Shown: positions 1-7,816 of the stretch, piece after piece
How positions within the stretch are numbered: the first letter of the stretch is position 1
How the letters are laid out: each line of letters opens with the position of its first letter
DNA from: an uncultured Bacillota bacterium
Lineage (GTDB): Bacteria; Bacillota; Clostridia; Peptostreptococcales; Anaerovoracaceae
Assembly: GCA_958448635.1 (NCBI GenBank)
Contig: CAUDEQ010000021.1
Location: forward strand, 1-27,945
DNA: 27,945 nt
Direction: 5' to 3'
Translations under genes and position numbers: made by a program
Notes under the pieces: generated by a model
Told to the model about the DNA's origin: nothing
Database searches by the model: none
The model's input: only the letters and a program-made list of their open reading frames with translations

Positions 1-100
1 AGTCGGTCTCTTCTTTTATTTCTCTGAAAATTCCACAACTATTTTACACTATCTTATGTTTTTATACAATTTTTTTAAAAATCAGATAGTTTGAAGCCAT
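1..100. other. AT-rich flank, no gene seen
   Basis: This is an AT-rich stretch beyond the terminator of the pot genes. I see no ORF with a ribosome site and no recognisable RNA. It is cut by the window edge. Confidence 0.5.
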
Positions 101-136
101 AAAAAACGAAGCCGTTTATCACGGCTCCGCTTTTTA
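101..136 (-). terminator. Rho-independent terminator after potD
   Basis: Read on the minus strand, GCGGAGCCG and CGGCTTCG form a hairpin around a TGATAAA loop, followed by TTTTTT. The plus strand also ends in a T-run, so it may work both ways. It closes the frlD-to-potD operon about 40 bases after the potD stop codon. Confidence 0.85.
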
Positions 137-174
137 GGCAGTTAAACACTCCACACATTAAATGCTTCAGCTAT

Positions 175-1260
175 TTACTGTTCCTCTGACATAAGCATAG
201 TCCAGTACTTGTCATATACCTTCATTGCATCGCCTACATCCAACTGCAGGAAGTAGTTTGATTTAACTGATTCAGGTATATTGAGTGCCGGTGCATTCTG
301 ATAATCTTCGCCCATCAATGCTACTGCTGCATCATTAGGGCATGCATAAGCCTGTCCGTCAGTTTCCATCATTGACTGCAGGTTGAATGCCATGTTGTCA
401 GCATCAAGCAGGAAGTTAAGGAAGATTTCAGCGTTTTCCTTGTTCTTTGCACCCTTAGGAATTACAAGTTCATCAACGCCCAGCTGTACCGCATCCTTAA
501 GCTCGGCAACTACGAGGGCATCGTCTCCCATTTCCGAGAATGCCTTTGAAGCCTGTCCGTCAAAGAGGAGTCCTACGCTTGCAGCACCGTTGATCAGCAT
601 AGTTTCAGCACTGTCTGAGTCAAAGCCTGCAACATTCTTAACGTATCCCTGAAGCCATTCATATGCTTCCTCTATTTCAGCTTCATTCTGGCTGTTAGGG
701 TCATATCCCAGAGATACCAATGCTATAGGGAACAGATTTCTAGGTCCTGTAACTGATGCGATCTGTCCTTCGAGAGCAGGATCCAGCAGATCTGCATACT
801 CGTCGATTTCTATAGGGCATGTTTCAGGATTGTAAACCACATATACATAATTCATCATATAAGGAATAGCGTACTTGTTTTCAGGGTCAAATTCTCTGTT
901 CTTGTAGATATCTCCCAGGTTGTCAAAATTAGTGAGATTTTCGAGGTTGATCTCTTCAAGATATCCACCCTCGATCAATGATGTCATATCTGCATCACAA
1001 GGCATAACCAGATCGTATTCGTCTCCTCCACCGCTTGTTATTTTAGCGGCTGCTTCTTCCGACGTGCTCATGTAGGAGAAGTTCACCTTGATTCCTGTCT
1101 CCTCAGTAAACTTATCTACTAAGTCCGGTGAAATGTAGTCGGACCACATGTAGATATTCAGTTCTCCGTTTTCGCCTTCGTCTCCACCTCCGCATGCGGC
1201 AAGGGAGAATGCCATAATACCTATAACGGCAACGGCAATGAACTTTTTGAATAATTTCAT
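175..1260 (-). CDS. potD: PotD-like substrate-binding lipoprotein of an ABC transporter
   Basis: Extracellular solute-binding protein of the spermidine/putrescine family (361 aa), the ligand receptor for the PotABC genes upstream. A signal peptide with lipobox LAAC (Cys23) predicts a lipid anchor. The start is the ATG at 1260, because the in-frame ATG 15 bases upstream lies inside the ribosome site GGAGGAAGG. The family landmark W-S-D-Y (W39-Y42) is kept. Two other ligand-cage spots differ from textbook PotD: the aromatic W-G-T region reads PYMMNY (133-138), and the Trp of the W-x-D motif before the LVIPK segment is Gly261, although Asp263 remains. From my knowledge of E. coli PotD (Trp255/Asp257), this argues against a plain polyamine ligand. 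Next to frlB/frlD-like genes, a cationic Amadori compound is a reasonable guess. Family assignment is sure; ligand is not. Confidence 0.9.
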   Translation of the reverse strand: MKLFKKFIAVAVIGIMAFSLAACGGGDEGENGELNIYMWSDYISPDLVDKFTEETGIKVNFSYMSTSEEAAAKITSGGGDEYDLVMPCDADMTSLIEGGYLEEINLENLTNFDNLGDIYKNREFDPENKYAIPYMMNYVYVVYNPETCPIEIDEYADLLDPALEGQIASVTGPRNLFPIALVSLGYDPNSQNEAEIEEAYEWLQGYVKNVAGFDSDSAETMLINGAASVGLLFDGQASKAFSEMGDDALVVAELKDAVQLGVDELVIPKGAKNKENAEIFLNFLLDADNMAFNLQSMMETDGQAYACPNDAAVALMGEDYQNAPALNIPESVKSNYFLQLDVGDAMKVYDKYWTMLMSEEQ

Positions 1261-1287
1261 CTTTCCTTCCTCCATTTGACTGTCTTT

Positions 1288-2130
1288 TTAGAAATACGTC
1301 TTTATATTTGTTGAAGCTCTCTTTTTAAGAATAGCCTGAACAACATTATTAGCTATAATGCCGAGAATTAACACCAGCACCATTATCGAGGTCAATGCGT
1401 TTACCTCCGGCTTTAGACCCACCTTTACCATTGAAAGAATCTTCACCGGCAGAGTTGTTGAATAAGGCCCGGAAACAAAGTTGCTTATAATAACATCATC
1501 TATGGACAATGTAAATGACATGAATGCACTTGAAAGTATCCCGGGAACCAGCATAGGCAGCGTTACCCTGAAGAAAGTCGTCATTCTGTTGGCGCCCAGA
1601 TCCTGCGACGCTTCTTCAACAGACATGTCCATTCCCGACATCCTGCCTCGCATTATTATTACCACAAAAGGTATACAGAATGTAGCATGAGCCAGTATCA
1701 TGGACATAAGTCCCAGTGGGAAATTAGCCATATCGTACAGCATCAGCAACGAAATACCCAGTACAACCTCCGGTATTACGATCGGTATATACAGAGAGCT
1801 GTTTATGGCTTGCTTGAGCTTAAATTCAAATCTCATAAGGCCCATTGCTCCAAGCACCCCGACTATTATCGAAATGAGTGTTGCGACAATGGCTACTATA
1901 AGGGAATTTATAAGATACTGAAGCAAATCCGATTCTGTAAAAAGCACCTTATACCATTCGAGTGTAAAGCCATTCCAGTAATAATTGTTTCTCTGATCGT
2001 TAAAGGAGAAGACAACCATAACTACTATCGGCAGATATATGAAAGCAAATATCAGCAAAGCATACAGATTTCCAAGACGTCTTCCCATTCTTTTTCGCCT
2101 CAGACGCTTGCTCGGTTTGTTCTTTTCCAT
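1288..2130 (-). CDS. potC: PotC-like ABC transporter permease
   Basis: Inner-membrane permease of the polyamine-type ABC importer (280 aa, usual size). A basic N-terminus (RLRRKRMGRR) precedes about six hydrophobic segments. The cytoplasmic coupling loop that docks on the ATPase is visible as EEASQDLGANRMTTFFRVTLP, around residues 172-191. The ATG sits directly after the potB stop codon TAG and is served by GGAGGTG inside the end of potB, so translation is probably coupled. It pairs with PotB to form the channel. Confidence 0.92.
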   Translation of the reverse strand: MEKNKPSKRLRRKRMGRRLGNLYALLIFAFIYLPIVVMVVFSFNDQRNNYYWNGFTLEWYKVLFTESDLLQYLINSLIVAIVATLISIIVGVLGAMGLMRFEFKLKQAINSSLYIPIVIPEVVLGISLLMLYDMANFPLGLMSMILAHATFCIPFVVIIMRGRMSGMDMSVEEASQDLGANRMTTFFRVTLPMLVPGILSSAFMSFTLSIDDVIISNFVSGPYSTTLPVKILSMVKVGLKPEVNALTSIMVLVLILGIIANNVVQAILKKRASTNIKTYF

Positions 2131-3030
2131 CTAGCACACCTCCAGATCGTCAAGCTTGCCGACTCTTGTGTATATCCACATCATTGCAAGCGTTATCATT
2201 ATCAGGAGAATTGCCAGCGACGCTCCGAACGGCCAGTTCTTGGTTACCAGAAATTGATTCTTAACCAGTGTGCCTATAAGCATAACCTTTCCGCCGCCCA
2301 GCATTTCAGGAACATAGTACATGCCGAGTGATGGGATGAATACCAGAAGAACACAGCCTACTATTCCCGGCATAGTCTGCGGTATGGTTACCTTTCTGAA
2401 TGTCGTTATTGAATTGGCTCCAAGATCCTTCGATGCTTCAATAAGTGATTTATCGAGCTTTTCTATAGAGGAATAGAGCGGCAGCACTGAAAACGGAAGC
2501 ATTGCCGTCAAAAGTCCGAATACTACCATGGTATCACTGTACAGTATGTCCAGCGGTTCCGATATTATATTCAGCTTCATAAGGAAGACATTTAAAAATC
2601 CGTTGGGCATTGCCATTAAATTGAGACTGTAAAGCCTTACCAGCGAGCTTGTCCAGTAAGGTATCATTACAAGCATCAACAGCTTTGCCGACGTCTTTGA
2701 CGGCTTGCTCGCTATCCAGTAAGCCAGCGGATATCCTATCAGCAGGCAAACCACCGTGGTGAGAAATGCCAGCTTCAGCGATTTCCATATTACATTCAGA
2801 TATAATGGCTGCAGCAGCTCTTTATAGTTTTCGAGCGTAAAATCATAATCGATGCCTCCGTATACGTTTCTCGTCATAAAGCTTATAACAAGAATATATA
2901 TGAGCGGAAGCATAACAAAAATTATCATCCATATGGATACAGGGCCTGCAGTTGCCGCGGCAGGAATTTTACCGCGCAGACCACCTTTTCTCCCGCCAAT
3001 GGCCAGAGATGCTTTTGTGTTACTGCTCAT
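2131..3030 (-). CDS. potB: PotB-like ABC transporter permease
   Basis: First permease of the same importer (299 aa). Hydrophobic segments begin near residue 31 (ISIWMIIFVMLPLIYILV region), and the EAA coupling loop reads EASKDLGANSITTFRKVTIP, very like the one in PotC. The start ATG is preceded by GGAGGT at good spacing. It lies 12 bases after the potA stop codon and abuts potC, so the four pot genes form one transcript. Substrate choice rests with the PotD homologue. Confidence 0.92.
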   Translation of the reverse strand: MSSNTKASLAIGGRKGGLRGKIPAAATAGPVSIWMIIFVMLPLIYILVISFMTRNVYGGIDYDFTLENYKELLQPLYLNVIWKSLKLAFLTTVVCLLIGYPLAYWIASKPSKTSAKLLMLVMIPYWTSSLVRLYSLNLMAMPNGFLNVFLMKLNIISEPLDILYSDTMVVFGLLTAMLPFSVLPLYSSIEKLDKSLIEASKDLGANSITTFRKVTIPQTMPGIVGCVLLVFIPSLGMYYVPEMLGGGKVMLIGTLVKNQFLVTKNWPFGASLAILLIMITLAMMWIYTRVGKLDDLEVC

Positions 3031-3042
3031 ACGGCTTACCTC

Positions 3043-4107
3043 CTATGCCTTTATTCCTGTGACATCATCCATATCCCAATAGAAATAAAGAACATCACCT
3101 TCACTGTATGAATGGTCGGCTTTTACTCTGTTTATCTTAACATCGTATCCGTCGTTCATAGTTACAAGTGTACGATACTGCGCTCCTACGAATATCATGT
3201 TCTTTACCTGCCCTTTTATGGAAAAGCCTTCAACAGGCTCTTTGCTGTACTGCATAACCTCCGGACGTATACAAATATGCACATCATCACCAACGGCAAA
3301 GTTTTCTGCCGGCATTCTGCCTTCTCCCATATCCGTTTTTACAATTGCAATTCCGTCCTCTATGGCAGCCACTGTTCCGCTGAAGATATCAGACTCCCCT
3401 ATGAAATTTGCAACAAACTTTGTCTTAGGTCTGTTGTATATTTCCGATGGCGTGGCCAGATGCTCGATAACACCATCATTCATAACGGCAATACGATCAC
3501 TCATTGTCATGGCCTCTTCCTGATCGTGGGTCACATATACGAATGTTATGTTCAGAAGCTTCTGCAGCCGCTTAAGCTCGATCTGCATCTGTTTACGCAG
3601 CTGAAGATCCAAAGCGCCTAAAGGCTCATCCAGAAGCAGCACCTTAGGATTGTTTATCAGCGCTCTTGCGATAGCAACTCTCTGCTTCTGACCACCTGAC
3701 ATCATATCAGGCTTTCTTCCTTCAAAACCCATAAGCTGTACCAGCTCCAGCATTTCCTTTACACGCTCTTTTATCTCATCCTTCGGGACTTTCTTGACGG
3801 TTAGACCATAAGCGATATTATCATATACCGTCATATGAGGAAAAAGCGCATAACTCTGGAAAACCGTATTTACATCGCGCTCAAACGCTTCTTTATCTTC
3901 AACTCGCTCGCCCTGAACCTTTATTATACCGTTTGTTGCATCTTCAAATCCCGCTATCATTCTTAGTATAGTGGTCTTGCCGCAGCCTGATGGTCCCAAC
4001 AGAGTAAGGAATTCTCCTTCCTCTATATCGAGATTCAGGTTTTTAATAACATGATTGTCTCCAAAATATTTATCGACGTTTTTTAACGTTACGATGGGTT
4101 CAGACAT
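3043..4107 (-). CDS. potA: PotA-like ABC transporter ATPase
   Basis: ATP-binding subunit that powers PotBC (354 aa, typical for PotA). Visible motifs are Walker A GPSGCGKT, the signature MSGGQKQR, Walker B VLLLDEP and the switch histidine in VTHDQEEA. A C-terminal TOBE-type regulatory domain follows from about residue 240. The start is the ATG at 4107, preceded by AGGAGG; the longer frame would begin at a TTG that lacks a ribosome site. It starts 20 bases after the frlB-like stop codon, so the transporter is co-transcribed with the deglycase. Confidence 0.93.
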   Translation of the reverse strand: MSEPIVTLKNVDKYFGDNHVIKNLNLDIEEGEFLTLLGPSGCGKTTILRMIAGFEDATNGIIKVQGERVEDKEAFERDVNTVFQSYALFPHMTVYDNIAYGLTVKKVPKDEIKERVKEMLELVQLMGFEGRKPDMMSGGQKQRVAIARALINNPKVLLLDEPLGALDLQLRKQMQIELKRLQKLLNITFVYVTHDQEEAMTMSDRIAVMNDGVIEHLATPSEIYNRPKTKFVANFIGESDIFSGTVAAIEDGIAIVKTDMGEGRMPAENFAVGDDVHICIRPEVMQYSKEPVEGFSIKGQVKNMIFVGAQYRTLVTMNDGYDVKINRVKADHSYSEGDVLYFYWDMDDVTGIKA

Positions 4108-4127
4108 TGTAATACCTCCTGCCAAGA

Positions 4128-5138
4128 TTAATATTCAAACTGTCTGTAATATCTTCTGAATTCCAGACTGTGTCCTGTATTCAGTTCATAGTGAGCAGCC
4201 AGTCTTTCTGTCACGAGAGCAGTCAGAATCATAGGTGAACAGATGATCTTGAACTCTTCATCGATTCCCTTAAGGTCATAATCGGCTATATCTACCACTA
4301 CGAGCTTATCTGTAAATTTCTCGCAGAATCTTTCAACTCTGTTATCCAGTTCTCTGTATTCGTCAACGCCCTTGAAGAGGAAAACAGGAACATCCTTTTC
4401 AACCAGCTCCAATGTTCCATGGAAAAAGTCTGCAGATGTAACGGATTTTGTTCTTACCCACTGCATTTCCTCGAGGATGCACATTGAGAAGAGATATGTT
4501 TCTCCCCAGAGCGTACCTGAGCCCACAAAGATATTATATGGCTCTTTTGCATAATTTCTGGCAATCTCTGCAGCCTTAGGCTCGAATTCTTCCCTGATCC
4601 TTACCAGATTTTCGAAAATATTCTCTATCTGATCGGCAAACTTAGGATAAGCAGGATATTCTCCACGGTTATAGAGAAGTCTGAGACCCATCATGAAATA
4701 CATAACATATGAATGCTCGCAATCTCCGCAAGGATTTGCAACTACATAATCCAATTCCTTAGCCAGGGCAGTCTCATTGTTCTTTGTAAAGCCTGCCACC
4801 TCTATTCCCATTTCACGACACATTTTTACGGCTTCCAGAATTTCCTTGGTATTTCCTGATGCTGATGCCGTAAGAACCAGTGATTTTTCAGTCAGATATC
4901 TCTTGTCCTTCTTTATGCAAAGCTCAGCTGCATTTTCAAGATATATAGGAAGATCTGTATAATGTTTCATAACATGAACTACAGGATGCCATTCAGCCCA
5001 TGTTCCGCCTATTCCAATGATAACGATATTATCATATCCTCTTTCACTCAGAGTGTCGGCAACCTTCTCTATATCAGCTCTTTTGCTGTAAGCCAGCTTC
5101 CCTTCTTCCATGTATTTTTTTACATCAAAATTTCGCAT
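4128..5138 (-). CDS. frlB: FrlB/FraB-like fructosamine-6-phosphate deglycase (SIS domains)
   Basis: Sugar isomerase (SIS) protein of the deglycase group (336 aa) that splits a 6-phosphorylated Amadori compound into glucose-6-phosphate and an amino acid. The first SIS domain shows IGIGGTW (41-47) and the phosphosugar loop SASGNTKE (92-99); a second follows from about residue 200 (VGSGTLWGE). Glu224 and His240 in ILEEMQW and ADFFHG are 16 residues apart. This matches the spacing of the acid and base residues I recall for Salmonella FraB (Glu214/His230). Neighbours are a FrlD-like kinase, two GntR regulators and an ABC importer. The amino acid released (lysine, arginine, asparagine or other) cannot be read from sequence. 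A strong promoter and ACTGGTA motifs precede it. Confidence 0.85.
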   Translation of the reverse strand: MRNFDVKKYMEEGKLAYSKRADIEKVADTLSERGYDNIVIIGIGGTWAEWHPVVHVMKHYTDLPIYLENAAELCIKKDKRYLTEKSLVLTASASGNTKEILEAVKMCREMGIEVAGFTKNNETALAKELDYVVANPCGDCEHSYVMYFMMGLRLLYNRGEYPAYPKFADQIENIFENLVRIREEFEPKAAEIARNYAKEPYNIFVGSGTLWGETYLFSMCILEEMQWVRTKSVTSADFFHGTLELVEKDVPVFLFKGVDEYRELDNRVERFCEKFTDKLVVVDIADYDLKGIDEEFKIICSPMILTALVTERLAAHYELNTGHSLEFRRYYRQFEY

Positions 5139-5264
5139 TGGTACGCCCTCCTTGTATTTTTAACGTTAATTTTTTGTTATTTCTATATTAAAGGATACTT
5201 CTTTTGAAGCTATTTTCCAATGATTTTGAAGAAAAAAAATCGCACCACTTTCTATGCATTAATA

Positions 5265-5271
5265 TACCAGT
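5265..5271 (-). promoter_or_regulatory. Candidate operator ACTGGTA, downstream copy at frlB
   Basis: The minus strand reads ACTGGTATA about 15 bases downstream of the -10 box, a typical repressor position. The same heptamer recurs at 5332-5338 and twice at the arcB promoter. Confidence 0.5.
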
Positions 5272-5286
5272 TTATGCAATCAATAA

Positions 5287-5315
5287 ATTATTCACTATAA
5301 ATTCTGTTTTTTCAA
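5287..5315 (-). promoter_or_regulatory. SigmaA promoter of frlB-pot
   Basis: Minus-strand -35 TTGAAA (5310-5315) and -10 AATAAT (5287-5292) are separated by exactly 17 bases. They lie in the 210-bp gap between the GntR gene and frlB, giving a leader of about 140 bases. This allows frlB-potABCD to be transcribed apart from the upstream kinase and regulator genes. Confidence 0.65.
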
Positions 5316-5331
5316 TAATTATAAGCCACTA

Positions 5332-5338
5332 TACCAGT
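5332..5338 (-). promoter_or_regulatory. Candidate operator ACTGGTA, upstream copy at frlB
   Basis: Second copy in the same orientation, 67 bases from the first and upstream of the -35 box. The extended 10-mer TAACTGGTAT at 5331-5340 is identical to one at 11188-11197 in the arcB promoter. Confidence 0.5.
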
Positions 5339-5348
5339 TAAAAATAAT

Positions 5349-6113
5349 TTACGATGGATTTTTAAATCTGAACTCAAATTTATCGCATCTTACATAACTT
5401 TCAGTATATTCAACTATCTTTCCATCTTCGTCCTGTCCTATCATTTCAAGATAGTATACCGGCTCCTTTTCATTGATGCACAATGGAATTCGTTCCCTTT
5501 CCCCGACTTCGATCAGATGCAGCTTCTGCTTGAACTTTTTGGGCATATGGCCCATTGAATCCATGAAATCATAAAGAGAAACACGTGAAAAATCCACATT
5601 ATCTATGCCCTGAAAATACCCTTCAGGCAAATATGTGTATTCCACCGCTATAGGCTCGTCATTACCGTACCTTATCCTGTGCAGCACATAGACATTGTCA
5701 CTTTCCCCAAGACCCAGCTTATATGAAAAGAAACGCGATGATATGACGCCCTTTGTAAGCACCTTGCTCGAAATTTTAGTCCCGTAGCTTTTCATAATGG
5801 CAGTTATTCCGCCATTTCCCGTCTCAGACATATAGCTTAAATCCATCTTGGCAACTGAATGCTCTTTTACGAATGTACCCGAGCCATGTATGCGATACAG
5901 GTAACCTTTGTTCACCAGACTGTTCATCGCATATTTTACGGTCATTCTTGATACTCCGTACATGTCAGCCATAACTCTCTCGCTGTGCAGCTTTTCACCC
6001 GGCAGCAGATCTCCCGACTCTATCTGCTTTATTATCATCTTCTGAAGACTTAATGAGTTTGATTCTCTTTCTTTTATGCTGTTTTTAACGCTTTTTGTTT
6101 TCATTGCATCCAT
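5349..6113 (-). CDS. GntR/HutC-family regulator with UTRA domain (first of two)
   Basis: Transcription factor of 254 aa. A winged helix-turn-helix occupies about residues 20-90 (GEKLHSERVMADMYGVSRMTVKYAMNSL), followed by a UTRA ligand domain to the end (conserved VYVLHRIRYGNDEPIAVEYTYLP). UTRA domains of this group sense phosphosugars or amino-acid derivatives, and FrlR of Bacillus belongs here. Its ATG overlaps the stop codon of the preceding GntR gene as TAATG, so the two are translationally coupled; an ATG three codons later is also possible. It is probably a local repressor of the frlB or frlD operons, relieved by a phosphorylated Amadori intermediate. That function is inferred from context. 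Confidence 0.88.
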   Translation of the reverse strand: MDAMKTKSVKNSIKERESNSLSLQKMIIKQIESGDLLPGEKLHSERVMADMYGVSRMTVKYAMNSLVNKGYLYRIHGSGTFVKEHSVAKMDLSYMSETGNGGITAIMKSYGTKISSKVLTKGVISSRFFSYKLGLGESDNVYVLHRIRYGNDEPIAVEYTYLPEGYFQGIDNVDFSRVSLYDFMDSMGHMPKKFKQKLHLIEVGERERIPLCINEKEPVYYLEMIGQDEDGKIVEYTESYVRCDKFEFRFKNPS

Positions 6114-6826
6114 TAATCGTCGCTTATAAACTGTACTTTTTCCTTTATTATTATATCATCAAAATACTCTATTAATCTGTTATGCCTGTCATAAGCCAGC
6201 GCCTCATATCTTATCACAGGCTTTGACATATTAACATTAAGCAGTTCTGATTCAAGACCATTGGCATAAACAGCCGTCACCTTGCCTTCAGATCTGACCA
6301 TATATATCTGGTATTTCTTTCGCAGCGCTTCATATAAAGATTTATTATGCACATCTTCTTCCGAAAGATTTGGAGCAAGATCACATCTTATATGGCTTCT
6401 CTGCAGGCTGATGGGAACGCCTCCGGCGTATCTTAGTCTCATGATCCTGTATACCTGACTATCCTCCTCAAGCCCTGTCTTCAAAGCCATCTTCTCGGAT
6501 ACAAATATTTTCTCAAAGGTCAGCAGTTTAACGTAAGTGGACTTTCCCATCTGCTCTATTACGCGCTTTGTGGATATATGATCGCCAAGATTAAAATCAA
6601 CTCTCCTGGATGCAGTATAATATCCTGATTTCTCACGACATGTTATAAGCCCTTTCTCGAGAAGGCGCTTAAGCGCACTTCTGACAGTACCTCTCTGGAC
6701 ACCGTAAAGCTCCGACAGCTTTCTCTCCGAAGGCAACCTGCCGCCTTCGGGATATGTTCCGGTTTCTATCATGTATTCTATTTCCTTTGATAAAAGGACG
6801 TCCAGTGTCAATACTCCTCTTGTCAT
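6113..6826 (-). CDS. GntR/HutC-family regulator with UTRA domain (second of two)
   Basis: Transcription factor of 237 aa related to, but clearly different from, its downstream neighbour. The winged helix is at about residues 5-70 (GGRLPSERKLSELYGVQRGTVRSALKRLLEKGLI) and the UTRA domain at about 90-235 (VYRIMRLRYAGGVPISLQRSHI). The ribosome site AGAGGTG lies just upstream. It begins 19 bases after the kinase stop codon and overlaps the next regulator by the TAATG junction. Two UTRA regulators in tandem within one small catabolic operon may divide labour between two effectors or form heteromers; the sequence does not say which. Confidence 0.88.
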   Translation of the reverse strand: MTRGVLTLDVLLSKEIEYMIETGTYPEGGRLPSERKLSELYGVQRGTVRSALKRLLEKGLITCREKSGYYTASRRVDFNLGDHISTKRVIEQMGKSTYVKLLTFEKIFVSEKMALKTGLEEDSQVYRIMRLRYAGGVPISLQRSHIRCDLAPNLSEEDVHNKSLYEALRKKYQIYMVRSEGKVTAVYANGLESELLNVNMSKPVIRYEALAYDRHNRLIEYFDDIIIKEKVQFISDD

Positions 6827-6845
6827 TCATCACCTCTGATCCTTT

Positions 6846-7706
6846 TCAGTATTTCACACCAAAACCGAAAGCACCTTCCACAAGACATGTCTCCGCGGAA
6901 AAATCAGCTGCATACGAGAAGGCTTCTGTTATCTCATTACTGCTGAGGATTTTTCCTTTCCCAAATCCCCCTCTCATTACTGCCACAACAAAAGCTGTAA
7001 AGAATGAGTCACCCGCGCCCATCGTGTCAACGGGTTCTACTTTTTTCACAGTTCCGTTATAAACTTCCCCTTCATACCACAGCTTTTGTCCGTTTGTTCC
7101 GTCAGTAACCAGAACCATACTGACACCATACGACAAAGCCTTTTTTACTGTCTCTTCCATTCCTGAAAAGCCGGTCTCTGCTGCTGAAAAAAGCGCTATA
7201 TCTATATAAGGACACACTTTTTGAAGATATTCATCCGTTCTGTATTCATCCTCTGCGGAAAAATCAAAGGTTTTTACGGCATTGATATCAGACAGCTTCA
7301 TAATTTCATTTTCCATCGAAGCATAACATCCGCAATGGATCAAATCAAAATCGTCAAGATACTCCATATGTTCTTCCTTCAGGGAAAAAGGAATCCACGC
7401 TTCCTCGCCTCTGTCACCATATTCACATCCTACAAAAACCCTGTCTCCTTCCTCAAGAGTGACATCACATCTTTCAGTTGCAAGCGCTTCTCTTAATGGA
7501 GATCCGGATATATCCACTCCCAGGCTCTCAAGAGATTCTCTTATCAGAATTCCCTCTCTATCGTCAGCTATATTGCCTAAATAAGACGCCTCTTCTCCGC
7601 ATCTCTTTGCATAAACGGCAAAATTAACCGCATTCCCCCCGGGGAACATAATTCTCTTGTTAATATATCTATCTACTACATTGTCTCCCATGCCTAAAAA
7701 TTTCAT
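6846..7706 (-). CDS. frlD: PfkB-family kinase, FrlD-like (fructosamine 6-kinase)
   Basis: Ribokinase/PfkB sugar kinase (286 aa) expected to phosphorylate the imported Amadori compound at C6 for the FrlB-like deglycase. The N-terminus MGDNVVDRY followed by GGNAVNFAVY (23-32) is close to E. coli FrlD, as is TFDFS (146-150). The catalytic signature DTMGAGD (227-233) supplies the base Asp233. The start is the ATG at 7706 behind AAAGG, not the upstream in-frame ATG at 7742. It is the first gene of this operon, after the terminator that ends arcC. Exact substrate is inferred from family resemblance and neighbours. Confidence 0.85.
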   Translation of the reverse strand: MKFLGMGDNVVDRYINKRIMFPGGNAVNFAVYAKRCGEEASYLGNIADDREGILIRESLESLGVDISGSPLREALATERCDVTLEEGDRVFVGCEYGDRGEEAWIPFSLKEEHMEYLDDFDLIHCGCYASMENEIMKLSDINAVKTFDFSAEDEYRTDEYLQKVCPYIDIALFSAAETGFSGMEETVKKALSYGVSMVLVTDGTNGQKLWYEGEVYNGTVKKVEPVDTMGAGDSFFTAFVVAVMRGGFGKGKILSSNEITEAFSYAADFSAETCLVEGAFGFGVKY

Positions 7707-7753
7707 ATACTGTTTTCCTTTCAACTTTATCCTGCTTATCAATTAACGACAAT

Positions 7754-7782
7754 ATAATATCATACAAAAAAGCTTCGAACAA
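7754..7782 (-). promoter_or_regulatory. Possible promoter of the frlD operon
   Basis: Minus-strand TTGTTC (7777-7782) and TATTAT (7754-7759) are 17 bases apart. The -35 box lies inside the arcC terminator hairpin, so the call is tentative, but no better promoter is seen before the kinase gene. Confidence 0.35.
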
Positions 7783-7800
7783 CTTCGAAGCTTTTATTTT
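7766..7800 (-). terminator. Terminator after arcC (bidirectional form)
   Basis: A perfect 12-bp stem AAAAGCTTCGAA with a 4-base loop (7768-7795) carries T-rich tails on both strands. On the minus strand it follows the arcC stop codon by about 20 bases and separates the arc operon from the frl operon. Confidence 0.9.
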
Positions 7801-7816
7801 AATGGGAATCATGCAT

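Noticed and set aside
1687..2331. Plus-strand open frame of 214 codons across potB and potC
   Set aside because: Antisense to two clear permease genes, without a ribosome site or recognisable protein pattern.
5265..5338. Palindromic UTRA operator of the TGGTnTAnACCA type
   Set aside because: Only one half-site is present at each place; the second inverted half is missing, so direct-repeat binding fits better.
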